The notes beneath the pieces were generated by a model. It saw only the letters and a list, made by a program, of their open reading frames with translations, did not search any database and was not told the DNA's origin. A program made the position numbers and the translations under genes. From NCBI RefSeq assembly GCF_015711015.1, contig NZ_CP064653.1:4588001-4652000 (forward strand): 64,000 bases of DNA, read 5' to 3'. Origin of the DNA: Methylomonas sp. LL1. GTDB taxonomy: Bacteria > Pseudomonadota > Gammaproteobacteria > Methylococcales > Methylomonadaceae. Position 1 is the first letter of the stretch. Each line of letters begins with the position of its first letter. This document shows positions 1 to 8,951 of the stretch, in pieces.

Positions 1-768
1 GAGCACAATTCTGAATTTATGCTGGCAACCCCAGACAAACGCACCCAATAACATCGATTGGCCCAGAGTAGCCAGTTCCGGCGAATAGCCCAAGCGGCTA
101 TGGTCGCTTGGTTGAATTTCCATCCATTCGCCGATGAATTCTTCAACTTTGACCTTGACCGACAAGATGTCGTGAATGATGGCTTGCAAACCGTCGGGAC
201 ACTTGGTTTGCGCCGAAAAATGCCCCGAATAGAAAAGTTTGGCTCTATCGTCCAGTGCGTCTCGATGGCGGAAATTTTCACCGCTAATCCCCAGCAAGGA
301 GCCGACATAAAATCCGAAACGGTCCGATTCCGGCCTGTCGTAACTGACAGTGGGGCGGGCATTGGCCCAGGCCCGATAAAACAAGCTGATCATGCGATGA
401 TGGAACACATCGGCAAATCGGACCATGGTGGCGTCGCGATGCGTTCTTAACCGCTCGCGGGCATATTCGGTCAGATGCAGCGGCAACGGCCCATTGGGAC
501 CGAACAGGCCGAAAAAATTGACGGCCAGTCTTGGTGTGCCCGAATTGCCGGGAACATAGGATGATAAGGCGGATGCCGGGAACAGCAGTTCCGGCTCCTG
601 GGAGAAGCGAACCGCATCGTCACTGGCCTTGACTCCGGTACCCAGCCGGGGTTTATCCGGATTCAGCGCTTCGAACAGGCGTAGGGTTTCGAAGAAATCG
701 AAACGATAGGCGGCTTGTTCGAGCTCGCTAATTAAAAAGTGTGACGACGTCCGATTCTCACTGGCCAT
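1..768 (-). CDS. tssG: TssG, T6SS baseplate protein (3' end outside window)
   Basis: This is a baseplate component of the type VI secretion system (VasB/ImpH family) that works with TssF, TssE and TssK. The frame opens at an ATG at 766-768, reading MASENRTSSHFLISELEQ, and stays open for 256 codons to base 1, so the C-terminal quarter of a normally ~330-350 residue protein is missing. Family-like segments visible are FDFFETLRLFEAL near residue 25 and VNFFGLFGPNGPLPLHLTEY near residue 90. The start lies 35 bases inside the end of tssF, the usual coupled arrangement. The family call is firm; the gene is incomplete only because the window ends. Confidence 0.93.
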   Translation of the reverse strand, partial: MASENRTSSHFLISELEQAAYRFDFFETLRLFEALNPDKPRLGTGVKASDDAVRFSQEPELLFPASALSSYVPGNSGTPRLAVNFFGLFGPNGPLPLHLTEYARERLRTHRDATMVRFADVFHHRMISLFYRAWANARPTVSYDRPESDRFGFYVGSLLGISGENFRHRDALDDRAKLFYSGHFSAQTKCPDGLQAIIHDILSVKVKVEEFIGEWMEIQPSDHSRLGYSPELATLGQSMLLGAFVWGCQHKFRIVL

Positions 769-2618
769 CGGGCCACCTCGCCGCGGTCGGTTGAACGTAA
801 GACGGTTTCGACGAAGGAATTGATCGAAACATAACGGGCAAAAAATTGCTCCAAAACCGTACCCAACAGAAAATATCCCCCTCCCTCAAAAGCCGACTCA
901 TCCAGCAGTACCGAGATTTCCAATCCACGCCCGAATACCATGGGGCCTTTGGAATCGATACGTCTGACCACGTTCTTGGCACTGACCGAAATGACGCCTT
1001 CGATTTGTTTTTTGATCGCGGGCTCGCGCCGGTCGGCGTATAAATTCAACAATTCCCTTAACGCGGCGGCGCCTTGCTTGGGATCGCTATCGATCAACGA
1101 TAAATAATTCAGCGAGAGATGATTGATCAAGCGCCAGACACTGTCGCCTTCATAAGCGGCGGGCAGTGGCCGGGTTGGGCCTGAAATGCAGCGTATCGAC
1201 TGAACCGGCGCGCTGATCTGCAAACTAAAATCGGTATCGCCCAGGCCGACAGGCATTACCATCGGTAAGTCTCGGTTGGTGCACAAGGTTTCCAGTCCGA
1301 GTTGCGCGGTTTGCGGCGAGTAGGGCGCTTGTTCGGAATCGACCAATGAGATGAAGCATTCGCTGCCGATATAGCTGGAGCGCATGCCCTTGCGGCGTTG
1401 TTTGGATGACAAGACCCGTTTTAGCCGCCGCAACATATAAAAAGCGGTTTCGGCTTGATTTTGGTAGACGCTTTTGGAGCCGTAAAACGGCAAAAAAACC
1501 TGTTCATTGCGTTGGTCGTTACCGAAACCGACTACTTGATCGACGCTGAACACTTCGAAATCCATCGGCCGAGTACGATCGACGACCACATGATATTCGG
1601 ATTGGCGGTGATCAACATGCAGCCGGTCGGTGCGCTTGGGAAACAAATTAATCGCGGGTACACAAAACAGGGCTAGATTGGATTTGTCCAGCGCATTAAC
1701 CAATTGAGCGTCGCTACGGTCCAGTAGCACGAATAACTCTAGTTCCTCAACCTCGCACTGAGCGATTAAAGGCGATAAACCGGATAGTTCGGCAAATAGA
1801 AAGCGTTCGGGAAAGGCGAAATATTCCTGCAAAATCCGATAGCCGTCGAATGAACGCGGGGTTTGCCGCAGCAAGGCTTCTTCTTTATCGAATCCCAGGC
1901 CGCGAAAAAGATGGCCGCTGGCATATTTGAAGTGCGCTTGCAAGCCGGTCTTATACTTGCAGGCGAGGCCCTTGGCGTTAGCCATCAGCTGTTCATACAG
2001 CCGATAGGGAATGGCGCCGGTGCCGCGCAAAAACAGCGACAAGGTTTCAAGCGGCATCTGGCTAAAGCGGACGCCGGCGGTACTTCGCAACACGATGCGA
2101 ATAGCGCCCTTTACACCGGCCAAATGCTTGGGGTCGGATAGGCCTTGGCTGGAAACAGCGGCTAGCGTCGGCAGATATTCAACCTGGCCGATTTCCAATG
2201 GCCATAATTGCAAGGGATGCGCGGTCTGATATTCGCAAGCGGTTTGTTCGCCCTTGGCGATTTGGCTGCGCAAGGAGCTGCCTTTCGGAATCGTAAATCC
2301 CTCCGCCAGACTTTCTTCCGTCAGATCGGGTTTAAACTCAACCACGGTCATGGAGGGAGTGGAGGCCAGATAATGCGGGTAAACGATCTCCAATAAGGAT
2401 TGGGTAAAGTTGGGGAATTCGGAATCGACCTTTAATTGAACCCGCGCCGCCATGAAGGCAAAGCCCTCAAACAGGCGTTCGACGTAGGGGTCGGAGCATT
2501 CGAACGTATCGAGTCCCAAGCGGGCGGCGATTTTGGGAAATTCGCTGGCAAACTCGGCGCCGACTTCACGCACATGTTGCAGTTCGCGGTTATAGTATTT
2601 CAGTAAACGAGGATCCAT
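732..2618 (-). CDS. tssF: TssF, T6SS baseplate protein
   Basis: TssF (VasA/ImpG family) forms the T6SS baseplate wedge with TssG. The 628-residue length matches the family. The N-terminus MDPRLLKYYNRELQHVRE followed by EFPKIAARLGL and the DPYVERLFEGFAFMAAR segment near residue 45 are typical. It starts 2 bases after the tssE stop and its end overlaps tssG, so the three are probably translated as a coupled unit. No truncation or frameshift is seen. Confidence 0.95.
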   Translation of the reverse strand: MDPRLLKYYNRELQHVREVGAEFASEFPKIAARLGLDTFECSDPYVERLFEGFAFMAARVQLKVDSEFPNFTQSLLEIVYPHYLASTPSMTVVEFKPDLTEESLAEGFTIPKGSSLRSQIAKGEQTACEYQTAHPLQLWPLEIGQVEYLPTLAAVSSQGLSDPKHLAGVKGAIRIVLRSTAGVRFSQMPLETLSLFLRGTGAIPYRLYEQLMANAKGLACKYKTGLQAHFKYASGHLFRGLGFDKEEALLRQTPRSFDGYRILQEYFAFPERFLFAELSGLSPLIAQCEVEELELFVLLDRSDAQLVNALDKSNLALFCVPAINLFPKRTDRLHVDHRQSEYHVVVDRTRPMDFEVFSVDQVVGFGNDQRNEQVFLPFYGSKSVYQNQAETAFYMLRRLKRVLSSKQRRKGMRSSYIGSECFISLVDSEQAPYSPQTAQLGLETLCTNRDLPMVMPVGLGDTDFSLQISAPVQSIRCISGPTRPLPAAYEGDSVWRLINHLSLNYLSLIDSDPKQGAAALRELLNLYADRREPAIKKQIEGVISVSAKNVVRRIDSKGPMVFGRGLEISVLLDESAFEGGGYFLLGTVLEQFFARYVSINSFVETVLRSTDRGEVARWPVRIGRRHTF

Positions 2619-2620
2619 GA

Positions 2621-3124
2621 TTATCCGCCCAGTTCCTTGACCATGACTTCGCCGGTTTCCAGGTCAAGATCGCTACGAATAAACAGGTGTATCGGTAATG
2701 GCTGCGCCCATAAGTCGCCTTCGATTTTGAACGAAAGCGCATTTTGGCTCATTTGTTCCTCGGCCGTAATAATCTCGACGTTGAGGGTGGCGGCAAGAAT
2801 CCTCGGCTCAAAATCCATAATAGCTTGTTTAATTTTACGCTGTAATTTTTCGGCGTCGAGACTGCTGAAGGTAGTACCCGATAATGCCGGTATGCCATAG
2901 TTGATGACCGAGCGCGCCGCATAAGGTTCGGCCGACAAGTCTTCCCGGGCTTCAAAGGCCGTTGTGTTCAAAAGCCAGCTTAAATCCCTTAATACGCTTT
3001 GCCGCAACTGGCGATAGGAGATGACGCGTTGTTCACGCGATTCGGCCCGTTCGCCGGGCGCATAGTCCGTCAATCGATCCAGCAACGAGGGTTGCAGGCG
3101 TTCCTTGGCGACCAGTTCAGCCAT
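2621..3124 (-). CDS. tssE: TssE, gp25-like T6SS baseplate protein
   Basis: TssE is the gp25-like baseplate protein that helps start sheath polymerisation. The 167-residue protein has the N-terminal pattern LQPSLLDRLTDYAPGE, then SVLRDLSWLLNTTAF near residue 45 and a GIPALSG segment near residue 78, all expected for the GPW/gp25 family. Its start overlaps the end of tagJ by 8 bases and its stop is 2 bases from tssF. The position between tagJ and tssF supports the assignment. Confidence 0.94.
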   Translation of the reverse strand: MAELVAKERLQPSLLDRLTDYAPGERAESREQRVISYRQLRQSVLRDLSWLLNTTAFEAREDLSAEPYAARSVINYGIPALSGTTFSSLDAEKLQRKIKQAIMDFEPRILAATLNVEIITAEEQMSQNALSFKIEGDLWAQPLPIHLFIRSDLDLETGEVMVKELGG

Positions 3125-3935
3125 GTTGGTCTGAAATCGAGGTGTTTAGGATTAATTCCCGCGTTTCGAAGAAAGGATGTTCGCCAGCGTCCGTAATTAG
3201 AATCCGTTGCCCCAGTCCGTGATAATGGCCGCTTGCCGGTTCATGCCATTCGGTCTTTCGAGCCAGACGTAGCGCCGAATCTTCGGCCTGATCGGATCCG
3301 GGATAGCGGGATGGGATTAAGCCAAAGGCACTGCCGCCATTTGCCCAGGTGAATTGAGCCGGCAGCCAGACCAAATCCCGCAGGTCGGTCGGCGCTTCGA
3401 TCTCGATTTTACTGATACGATTGAAGGGAATCCAATAATAGCGGCCGTTGACGATGGCTTCCGTCACCGGACCCATCCGCGTGTCGGAATCGGCGATCCA
3501 GTCGAAGGGCGTGCCATTGAAGCTGCCGGAGGTGGTAGGTGCCAGTTCGAAAGCTTGGTCGCGCAATTCGCCGGCTTGTGCATGGTTGGCTTGAGCGGAT
3601 AATTTGCACGCTTCGATCAGTAGGGCAATCCAATGTTCGGGTTCGCCGAACACCAAGGGCGAGGTTTCGCCCTTAAAAATTTTTTCGCGAAGCAACTCGC
3701 AACGAATGGCTTCCCGGTAAGTCTGTACCATCGCCAAATTGGCATCATCCAGATTGCCGCAGACGGTAAGTTGATTCAGTGCGCGATCCCATTGGCCGTT
3801 AAGCGCCAACAGTTGAAATAAAAAAACCCGGTGCTTGGCGACATTGGGATTTTTGCGAACCTGCTCTTGCAATTGCGCCAGGGCATCGTCGAGTCGACCA
3901 TCTTTTAAGCTTATTTCAGCCGCACTTGAAATCAT
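3117..3935 (-). CDS. tagJ: TagJ/ImpE-type T6SS accessory protein
   Basis: This 272-residue protein matches the ImpE/SciE/TagJ family, a T6SS accessory factor that in other systems binds the sheath protein TssB and is thought to modulate ClpV recycling. The N-terminal ~110 residues are helical and TPR-like (LEEQVRKNPNVAKHRVFLFQ-type spacing), followed by the family's C-terminal domain with DLVWLPAQFTW near residue 190. It starts 71 bases after hcp; a 9-bp hairpin lies in that gap. TagJ occurs only in a subset of T6SS clusters, so its presence helps type this one. Confidence 0.88.
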   Translation of the reverse strand: MISSAAEISLKDGRLDDALAQLQEQVRKNPNVAKHRVFLFQLLALNGQWDRALNQLTVCGNLDDANLAMVQTYREAIRCELLREKIFKGETSPLVFGEPEHWIALLIEACKLSAQANHAQAGELRDQAFELAPTTSGSFNGTPFDWIADSDTRMGPVTEAIVNGRYYWIPFNRISKIEIEAPTDLRDLVWLPAQFTWANGGSAFGLIPSRYPGSDQAEDSALRLARKTEWHEPASGHYHGLGQRILITDAGEHPFFETRELILNTSISDQHG

Positions 3936-3964
3936 GGGAGTTCAAACCTCATTGTTTGAAAAGC

Positions 3965-3988
3965 GCGCCTACCTTGACGGGTAGGCGC
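3965..3988 (-). terminator. hairpin between hcp and tagJ
   Basis: A 9-bp perfect stem (GCGCCTACC paired with GGTAGGCGC) with a 6-base loop sits just after the hcp stop. Read on the minus strand it is followed by only a short T run. It could act as a partial terminator or mRNA end-stabiliser, letting hcp be made in excess over the downstream baseplate genes; that role is inferred. Confidence 0.5.
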
Positions 3989-4006
3989 ATAAAAAACCAA
4001 GCCAGT

Positions 4007-4489
4007 TTAATATTTAATGTTTGCTCCAATATCCCAGCTCATATCCGGTTTATCACCTTCGCCACCTTGTGCTGTTTGCTCGATGTATTTGACTTTTACC
4101 TTTCTAAAGTTCAGCGAGACGTTTTCGGTCAGTTTATCCTCGCCTCCTGAACCACCGGTGGAAACGGATGTGATAAACACTTCATTCATCGTGATGGTCA
4201 AATATTCCACTGGTTTTTCCCCAGCTTTACGGACCACCAAAATCGCTTCGTCAAAGTGCTTACCGTTGCAGCATGTTTCCATCAGATAGGTGGAGCTTTT
4301 GTCTACCCATTTAGTCAGGCTCAAGTCTTGGACATTCACTTTACCAGCACCCGCGCCACCGCCGACATGCGCGTAGCCGCTATTGGACATGCCCCAGCTC
4401 CAAGCCAAAACGTCGATTTCTCCCTTGTGTTTGTGATCGACTGATTCACCTTTGATGGGAGCAATTTTCAAAAACATATCGTATGCCAT
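4007..4489 (-). CDS. hcp: Hcp, T6SS inner tube protein
   Basis: Hcp makes the hexameric rings of the T6SS tube and is secreted in large amounts. The 160-residue length is typical; visible marks are MAYDMFLKIAPIKGESVDH at the N-terminus, DVLAWSWGMSNSG near residue 27 and VKVKYIEQTAQG near the C-terminus. A strong ribosome binding site (AAGGAGA) lies 7 bases before the ATG. It lies between tssC and tagJ, separated from tssC by 166 bases, enough for its own promoter. Confidence 0.96.
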   Translation of the reverse strand: MAYDMFLKIAPIKGESVDHKHKGEIDVLAWSWGMSNSGYAHVGGGAGAGKVNVQDLSLTKWVDKSSTYLMETCCNGKHFDEAILVVRKAGEKPVEYLTITMNEVFITSVSTGGSGGEDKLTENVSLNFRKVKVKYIEQTAQGGEGDKPDMSWDIGANIKY

Positions 4490-4655
4490 AACACTTTCTC
4501 CTTAGTTTGTTTGAAACAAATAAATCATGAATAACAATCAAATTTCGAGTTGCCGATCAATTTGTAGGCTGCGTCTGAATGGATGATTAATTTTCCATTC
4601 ACATCGACGGAGGCCAAATCAAGCTGACAAGCTACCGGTTAATACTCACTTCCAA

Positions 4656-6146
4656 TCAACCCCCTTTTACCGAAGGTAATTTTGAAACCAAACGCAAAGA
4701 TACCGTCAGTCCTTCCAGTTGATAATGCGGTCTCAGGAAAAACTTTGACGTGTAATAGCCGGGATTACCTTCGACTTCCTCCACCACGACTTCGGCGTCC
4801 GCAAGCGGTTTGCGGCATTTGGTCAGTTCGTCGGACATGGCCGGATTGGGATCTACATAATTTTTGATCCAGCTGGTCAACCATTTTTGCATGTCATCCC
4901 GTTCCTTAAAGGAGCCGATTTTGTCGCGGACGATGCATTTCAGATAATGGGCAAAACGGCAGGTCGCGAATAAATAAGGCAAACGGGCGGCCAAGTTGGC
5001 ATTGGCCGTTGCATCCGGATCGTCGTATTCGGCCGGTTTCTGCAACGATTGAGCGCCAATGAAGGCGGCAAAATCGCTGTTTTTCTTATGAATCAACGGC
5101 ATGAAGCCGATTTTTGCCAGTTCGGCTTCGCGTCTATCGGTAATAGCGATTTCGGTTGGACATTTCATATCCACGCCGCCGTCATCGGTAGGGAAGGTGT
5201 GCACCGGCAAACCTTCCACCGCGCCGCCGGATTCGATGCCGCGTATCCGCGAGCACCAACCGTAAAGTTTGAACGAACGATTGATGTTAACCGCCATCGC
5301 ATAGGCCGCATTCGCCCAAGTATATTTGTGGCTATCGGCCCCCGAGGTATCTTCCTCGAAATCAAATTCGTCCACCGGATCGGTTTTGGAACCGTAAGGC
5401 AAACGGCTTAGGAAGCGTGGCATAGCCAAGCCCAAATAACGGGCATCGTCTGATTCGCGTAAGGAGCGCCAAGCCGCATATTCAGGGGTTTGGAAAATTT
5501 TGGTCAAGTCACGCGGATTTGCCAGCTCGGACCAGCTTTCCATTTGCATTACAGTGGGTGCCACGCCGGAAATAAATGGGGTATGCGAGGCAGCGGAGAT
5601 TTTTGACATTTCTCCTAACAGCTCCACGTCCGGTGGGCTGTGGTCGAAATGATAATCGCCGACCAAACAACCGAACGGTTCGCCGCCAAATGTGCCGTAT
5701 TCTTCTTCGTACAGTTTTTTGAACAGCGGACTTTGATCCCAGGCGGTGCCCTTGAATTTTTTTAGGGTTTTGCCCAGCTCTTTTTTTGAAACGTTGAAAA
5801 CTTTGATTTTCAGCATTTCATCGGTTTCGGTGTTATTGACCAGGTAATGCAAGCCGCGCCAGGCACCTTCCAATTGTTGAAAATCGGGGTGATGCAGGAC
5901 TAAATTCAATTGTTCGGTGATTTTTTGGTCCAAACTGGCAATGATGGACTGTATGCTCTTAATGGCATCATCGGATATTTTAGAAACATCTTGCAGGGCA
6001 TATTGAGCCAGTGTAGTGACAGCTGTGTTGACCTGATTGGCCGCTTCGGTTCCCGGCTTGAATTGTTTCGACAATAATGCCGAAAAATCGTCCAGCTCCA
6101 GGGTTTCAGTCGCGCCTTGCTGGGCTTGTCTATCTAATTCGGCCAT
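4656..6146 (-). CDS. tssC: TssC, T6SS contractile sheath large subunit
   Basis: TssC (VipB/EvpB family) forms the outer contractile sheath with TssB. At 496 residues it has the family length, with LEGAWRGLHYLVNNTET near residue 90, the EYGTFGGEPFGCLVGDY segment near residue 148 and LPYLFATCRFAHYLK near residue 390, all conserved in this family. A GGGGAG ribosome binding site precedes the ATG, and the start is 3 bases after the tssB stop. No irregularities are seen. Confidence 0.96.
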   Translation of the reverse strand: MAELDRQAQQGATETLELDDFSALLSKQFKPGTEAANQVNTAVTTLAQYALQDVSKISDDAIKSIQSIIASLDQKITEQLNLVLHHPDFQQLEGAWRGLHYLVNNTETDEMLKIKVFNVSKKELGKTLKKFKGTAWDQSPLFKKLYEEEYGTFGGEPFGCLVGDYHFDHSPPDVELLGEMSKISAASHTPFISGVAPTVMQMESWSELANPRDLTKIFQTPEYAAWRSLRESDDARYLGLAMPRFLSRLPYGSKTDPVDEFDFEEDTSGADSHKYTWANAAYAMAVNINRSFKLYGWCSRIRGIESGGAVEGLPVHTFPTDDGGVDMKCPTEIAITDRREAELAKIGFMPLIHKKNSDFAAFIGAQSLQKPAEYDDPDATANANLAARLPYLFATCRFAHYLKCIVRDKIGSFKERDDMQKWLTSWIKNYVDPNPAMSDELTKCRKPLADAEVVVEEVEGNPGYYTSKFFLRPHYQLEGLTVSLRLVSKLPSVKGG

Positions 6147-6149
6147 AAA

Positions 6150-6692
6150 TTACTCCCCGGTTCCTTCTGTAGATTCTTTACTGTCACCGGCACCTGTCTC
6201 AGCGGGTTTGGCCTTGGCGGCCAAGGTTTGCAGCAGTGCCGGATCGTTGATCAACTTGGCAATCAGTTCTTCCGCGCCTGTCTTACCGTCCATATAGGTA
6301 ATCAAATTAGACAGTTGGGTTCTGGCTTCGACGATTTTATCCAGACCCGCCACTTTTTTAGCCACGGCGGCCGGCGAAAAATCATCCATACTTTCAAAGG
6401 TTATATCGACATTCAGATTGCCTTCTCCGGTCAGGGTGTTGGCTACTTGAAACGCCACTCGCGGTTTCATGGCTTTTAAGCGATCATTGAAATTGTCGAC
6501 ATCGATTTCCAATAGCTTGCGATCGGCTATTGGGGGTAAAGGTTCAGCTGGTTTACCGGATAGGTCGGACAGCACACCCATTACAAAAGGAAGCTGTACT
6601 TTTTTCTCGGCACCATAAACTTCCACATCGTATTCAATTTGAACGCGTGGCGCCCGGTTTCGCTGAATGAACTTCTGACTACTTTCGGCCAT
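6150..6692 (-). CDS. tssB: TssB, T6SS contractile sheath small subunit
   Basis: TssB (VipA family) pairs with TssC to form the sheath; its C-terminal helix is recognised by ClpV in characterised systems. The 180-residue protein has the family signature VQIEYDVEVYGAEKKVQLPF near residue 18 and FVMGVLSDLSGKP near residue 36. The C-terminus carries an acidic, Ser/Thr/Gly-rich tail (TGAGDSKESTEGTGE). It directly precedes tssC and follows tssA by 24 bases. Confidence 0.96.
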   Translation of the reverse strand: MAESSQKFIQRNRAPRVQIEYDVEVYGAEKKVQLPFVMGVLSDLSGKPAEPLPPIADRKLLEIDVDNFNDRLKAMKPRVAFQVANTLTGEGNLNVDITFESMDDFSPAAVAKKVAGLDKIVEARTQLSNLITYMDGKTGAEELIAKLINDPALLQTLAAKAKPAETGAGDSKESTEGTGE

Positions 6693-6716
6693 TTCCTACT
6701 CCACTTTTGTTGTTAA

Positions 6717-7760
6717 CTAATAATTTTGATCCGCTTCCGGATCGGGGCCCTTAATCTGTTGCAGCTGAGTAAGGCCATCCGGCAACAGGTTTTGCACGAT
6801 TTGCATGAAGTCCGATGTTACAAGAAATTTTGCTCGTTGCAACAAAATAGGGACCGGACTCGAGGGTTCGTTTTCAGCATAATACTTACAGATCAGATCC
6901 AGTGTTTTCAAAACATCTTGCCGAGAACTGATGGCGCCGACGGCTGCCGATTTACGGCTAGAACCCGCCGAGCCGGAGTCGCCAGAAGCGAGTTCGTCGC
7001 CGTCGGATTGCGCATCCGCTTCGGTTAAGCCGGTATCCGCGTATTGGGCGAACGCATGGCGCATTTCCTTTAACTGCGAGTTCAACCCGGATAAATCAGG
7101 CCCATTTTCGATGCCAACCTTATCGCCCACCAACGCTTCCAGTTGTTGGATAAGGCTAACGCTTTCGTTGACGGCCTGATAGGTTGCCGCGACCGTTTCT
7201 TCCGGTGCATCCAGAAATGCCGCCCGGATCATGCTGATTTCTGGTTTGGGGCTGCCTTCCGGGGCTTCCGCCTTATCGGTGGCGATTTGTACGTCGCGTA
7301 AGGTGAAGCGGCCGGCGGATTTTGAATCAACCAAGGGAGCCAGGCTTAATGGACGCAGTACCGATTCGAAATTACTCAGTTCTTCCAGGATATTGACCCG
7401 CGCGGTAGGATCGAGATCATCCTCGGGATCCAACAACGGATGAATCTGATCCCAGTATTTTTCCAGCAAGCCGTATAACAGATTCAAGCCGTCACGAAAC
7501 CCCGTTAAGCCTTCAAGATTTATCAAGGCCCGGATCAGGAAAATGACGATTTGAATGTCCTTGCTTTGCCGCAAAATGGCTAATGCATCTCTTTGAATTT
7601 CGCGCCAATTGGGTGGCTGGGCTTTTTCGCCGGTGATAGGGTCTTCGGGTTTGCCTTGGATATTTTTGCCGAGTTCGAGATAGACAGGGTCGTACTCCAG
7701 ATACTCCCCGCAAGGATTATCCGATGAAATTTCGTCAAGTAACGCTATCAAGTCAGCCAT
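6717..7760 (-). CDS. tssA: TssA, T6SS tail assembly protein
   Basis: TssA caps the growing sheath and tube. The 347-residue protein begins with the ImpA N-terminal pattern (PCGEYLEYDPVYLELGK, residues ~16-32), contains PPNWREIQRDALAILRQSKD near residue 49 and ends with a variable C-terminal region (SPVPILLQRAKFLV near residue 300) typical of the short TssA type. It is the first T6SS gene here, so the promoter probably lies in the 140-base gap 7761-7900. Confidence 0.92.
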   Translation of the reverse strand: MADLIALLDEISSDNPCGEYLEYDPVYLELGKNIQGKPEDPITGEKAQPPNWREIQRDALAILRQSKDIQIVIFLIRALINLEGLTGFRDGLNLLYGLLEKYWDQIHPLLDPEDDLDPTARVNILEELSNFESVLRPLSLAPLVDSKSAGRFTLRDVQIATDKAEAPEGSPKPEISMIRAAFLDAPEETVAATYQAVNESVSLIQQLEALVGDKVGIENGPDLSGLNSQLKEMRHAFAQYADTGLTEADAQSDGDELASGDSGSAGSSRKSAAVGAISSRQDVLKTLDLICKYYAENEPSSPVPILLQRAKFLVTSDFMQIVQNLLPDGLTQLQQIKGPDPEADQNY

Positions 7761-7900
7761 GGATCGCCTTATAGTTTTTTTATGACATCACAACTGCCCC
7801 TAGACTAGTCGAGATTGAAAAAAATATAAAGGATTTTACGCTTTTCTTGGGCAAAATTAGTAAACGCCAGCAGAATTGCGAGTTTGATGGCCCCGTTATA

Positions 7901-8623
7901 TTAAGACAGCTGCAGTAACAGCTTGGATTCATTGTGCCGTAGCTCGGCAAATTTTGCGTTCAACAAGTCAAATTGTTGCATCGCCATCGACAGATCGGTT
8001 TCCCGCAGGCATTGCTCTAGCTTTTCGGCCAACGCGCGAAAATCGGCGAAACCATAAAAACAAAACGTACCGTGCAGTTTATGAGCGATTGTCCAAGCTT
8101 GTTGACATTGTTGCATTTGCAAGGCTCGCTGCAGGTCGGCAAGCTGGGCTGGGGTGTCTTGCAAAAGTTTTTGCAAAAACACCCTGCCTAGGGAGCGGTT
8201 ATGTTCCGTTTTTTCCAAAATGGCATTCGCATAATAGCCGCCGTTTTCGCCGTTTTCCGTCGCACACCATCGCTCTATCACACGCAATAAATCCGCTAAT
8301 ACGATAGGCTTGATCAGGCACTCGTTAAAACCGTCGGCAACCAACAGATGGCGCTGATGGATTTGGATGTGGGCTGTCACGGCAATGATAGGCGTCAAAT
8401 GATTAACCGATTCGGCCCTGGCCTTTTTGACCAACTCGAAACCGTTCATAAACGGCATATTCACATCCAAAAACACCAAGGAGTAGCGGTTGTTCCGTAG
8501 CAACTCCCAGGCTTCGCGGCCATCGCTCGCCGACACAACATCCGTGCTCCATTGTTGCAACTGTTCGGCCAACAGCCAGCGATTCATCTCGTTATCGTCG
8601 GCAACCAAAATCGACAAAGCCAT
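7901..8623 (-). CDS. Response-regulator receiver plus Hpt phosphotransfer protein
   Basis: This 240-residue soluble protein has an N-terminal receiver domain (DDNEMNR at residues 9-15, LVFLDVNMP with phospho-acceptor Asp53, Lys105 in LIKP) and a C-terminal histidine phosphotransfer domain with AHKLHGT, probable acceptor His181. There is no DNA-binding or kinase domain, so it should relay phosphate between a separate sensor kinase and another regulator. It lies 140 bases upstream of tssA on the same strand and could control the T6SS, but that link is positional only. The ribosome binding site is weak. Confidence 0.85.
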   Translation of the reverse strand: MALSILVADDNEMNRWLLAEQLQQWSTDVVSASDGREAWELLRNNRYSLVFLDVNMPFMNGFELVKKARAESVNHLTPIIAVTAHIQIHQRHLLVADGFNECLIKPIVLADLLRVIERWCATENGENGGYYANAILEKTEHNRSLGRVFLQKLLQDTPAQLADLQRALQMQQCQQAWTIAHKLHGTFCFYGFADFRALAEKLEQCLRETDLSMAMQQFDLLNAKFAELRHNESKLLLQLS

Positions 8624-8951
8624 AAGAAATGTTCCAAGCCAAATTGAAGAGGATAATATGGTTGCGCATCAAATTTCGGCACCCTTGCCCTTATGGCTGG
8701 AGAGGATCAAAAAACCGGAATGAAAGCGCAATGACTACATGTTAGCACCGGATTATTGACCGGTGTTTTTGGTTGAACCAAGGGTTGCGTAAAAATGGCC
8801 TCGTCATGAAGTCTTAGGCGATTTATGGCAATAATAAATGTACCCAATCCAAGCCATTTGCCGTTGACTGAGCGGAGTCGGAGTCAACCGTTCGCGTCGA
8901 GCGCCGTCAAGCTCCGCAATCTGTATTATTTTTGGAGAAAGTTCGACTCGA
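8624..8951. other. 328-base intergenic stretch with a dispersed repeat
   Basis: No convincing gene is seen between the REC-Hpt gene and the end of the HPP-CBS gene. The right half (about 8831-8900) is a repeat shared with 44756-44823. The rest probably holds the promoter of the REC-Hpt gene, but no clear -35/-10 pair was identified. Confidence 0.6.
8831..8900. repeat. Dispersed ~70-bp intergenic repeat, copy A
   Basis: The segment matches 44756-44823 over nearly its whole length, including a TACCCAAT block and the core TGACTGAGCGGAGTCG. The core recurs in shorter form at 38126-38168. Intergenic placement and dyad character suggest a REP-like element. Confidence 0.7.
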
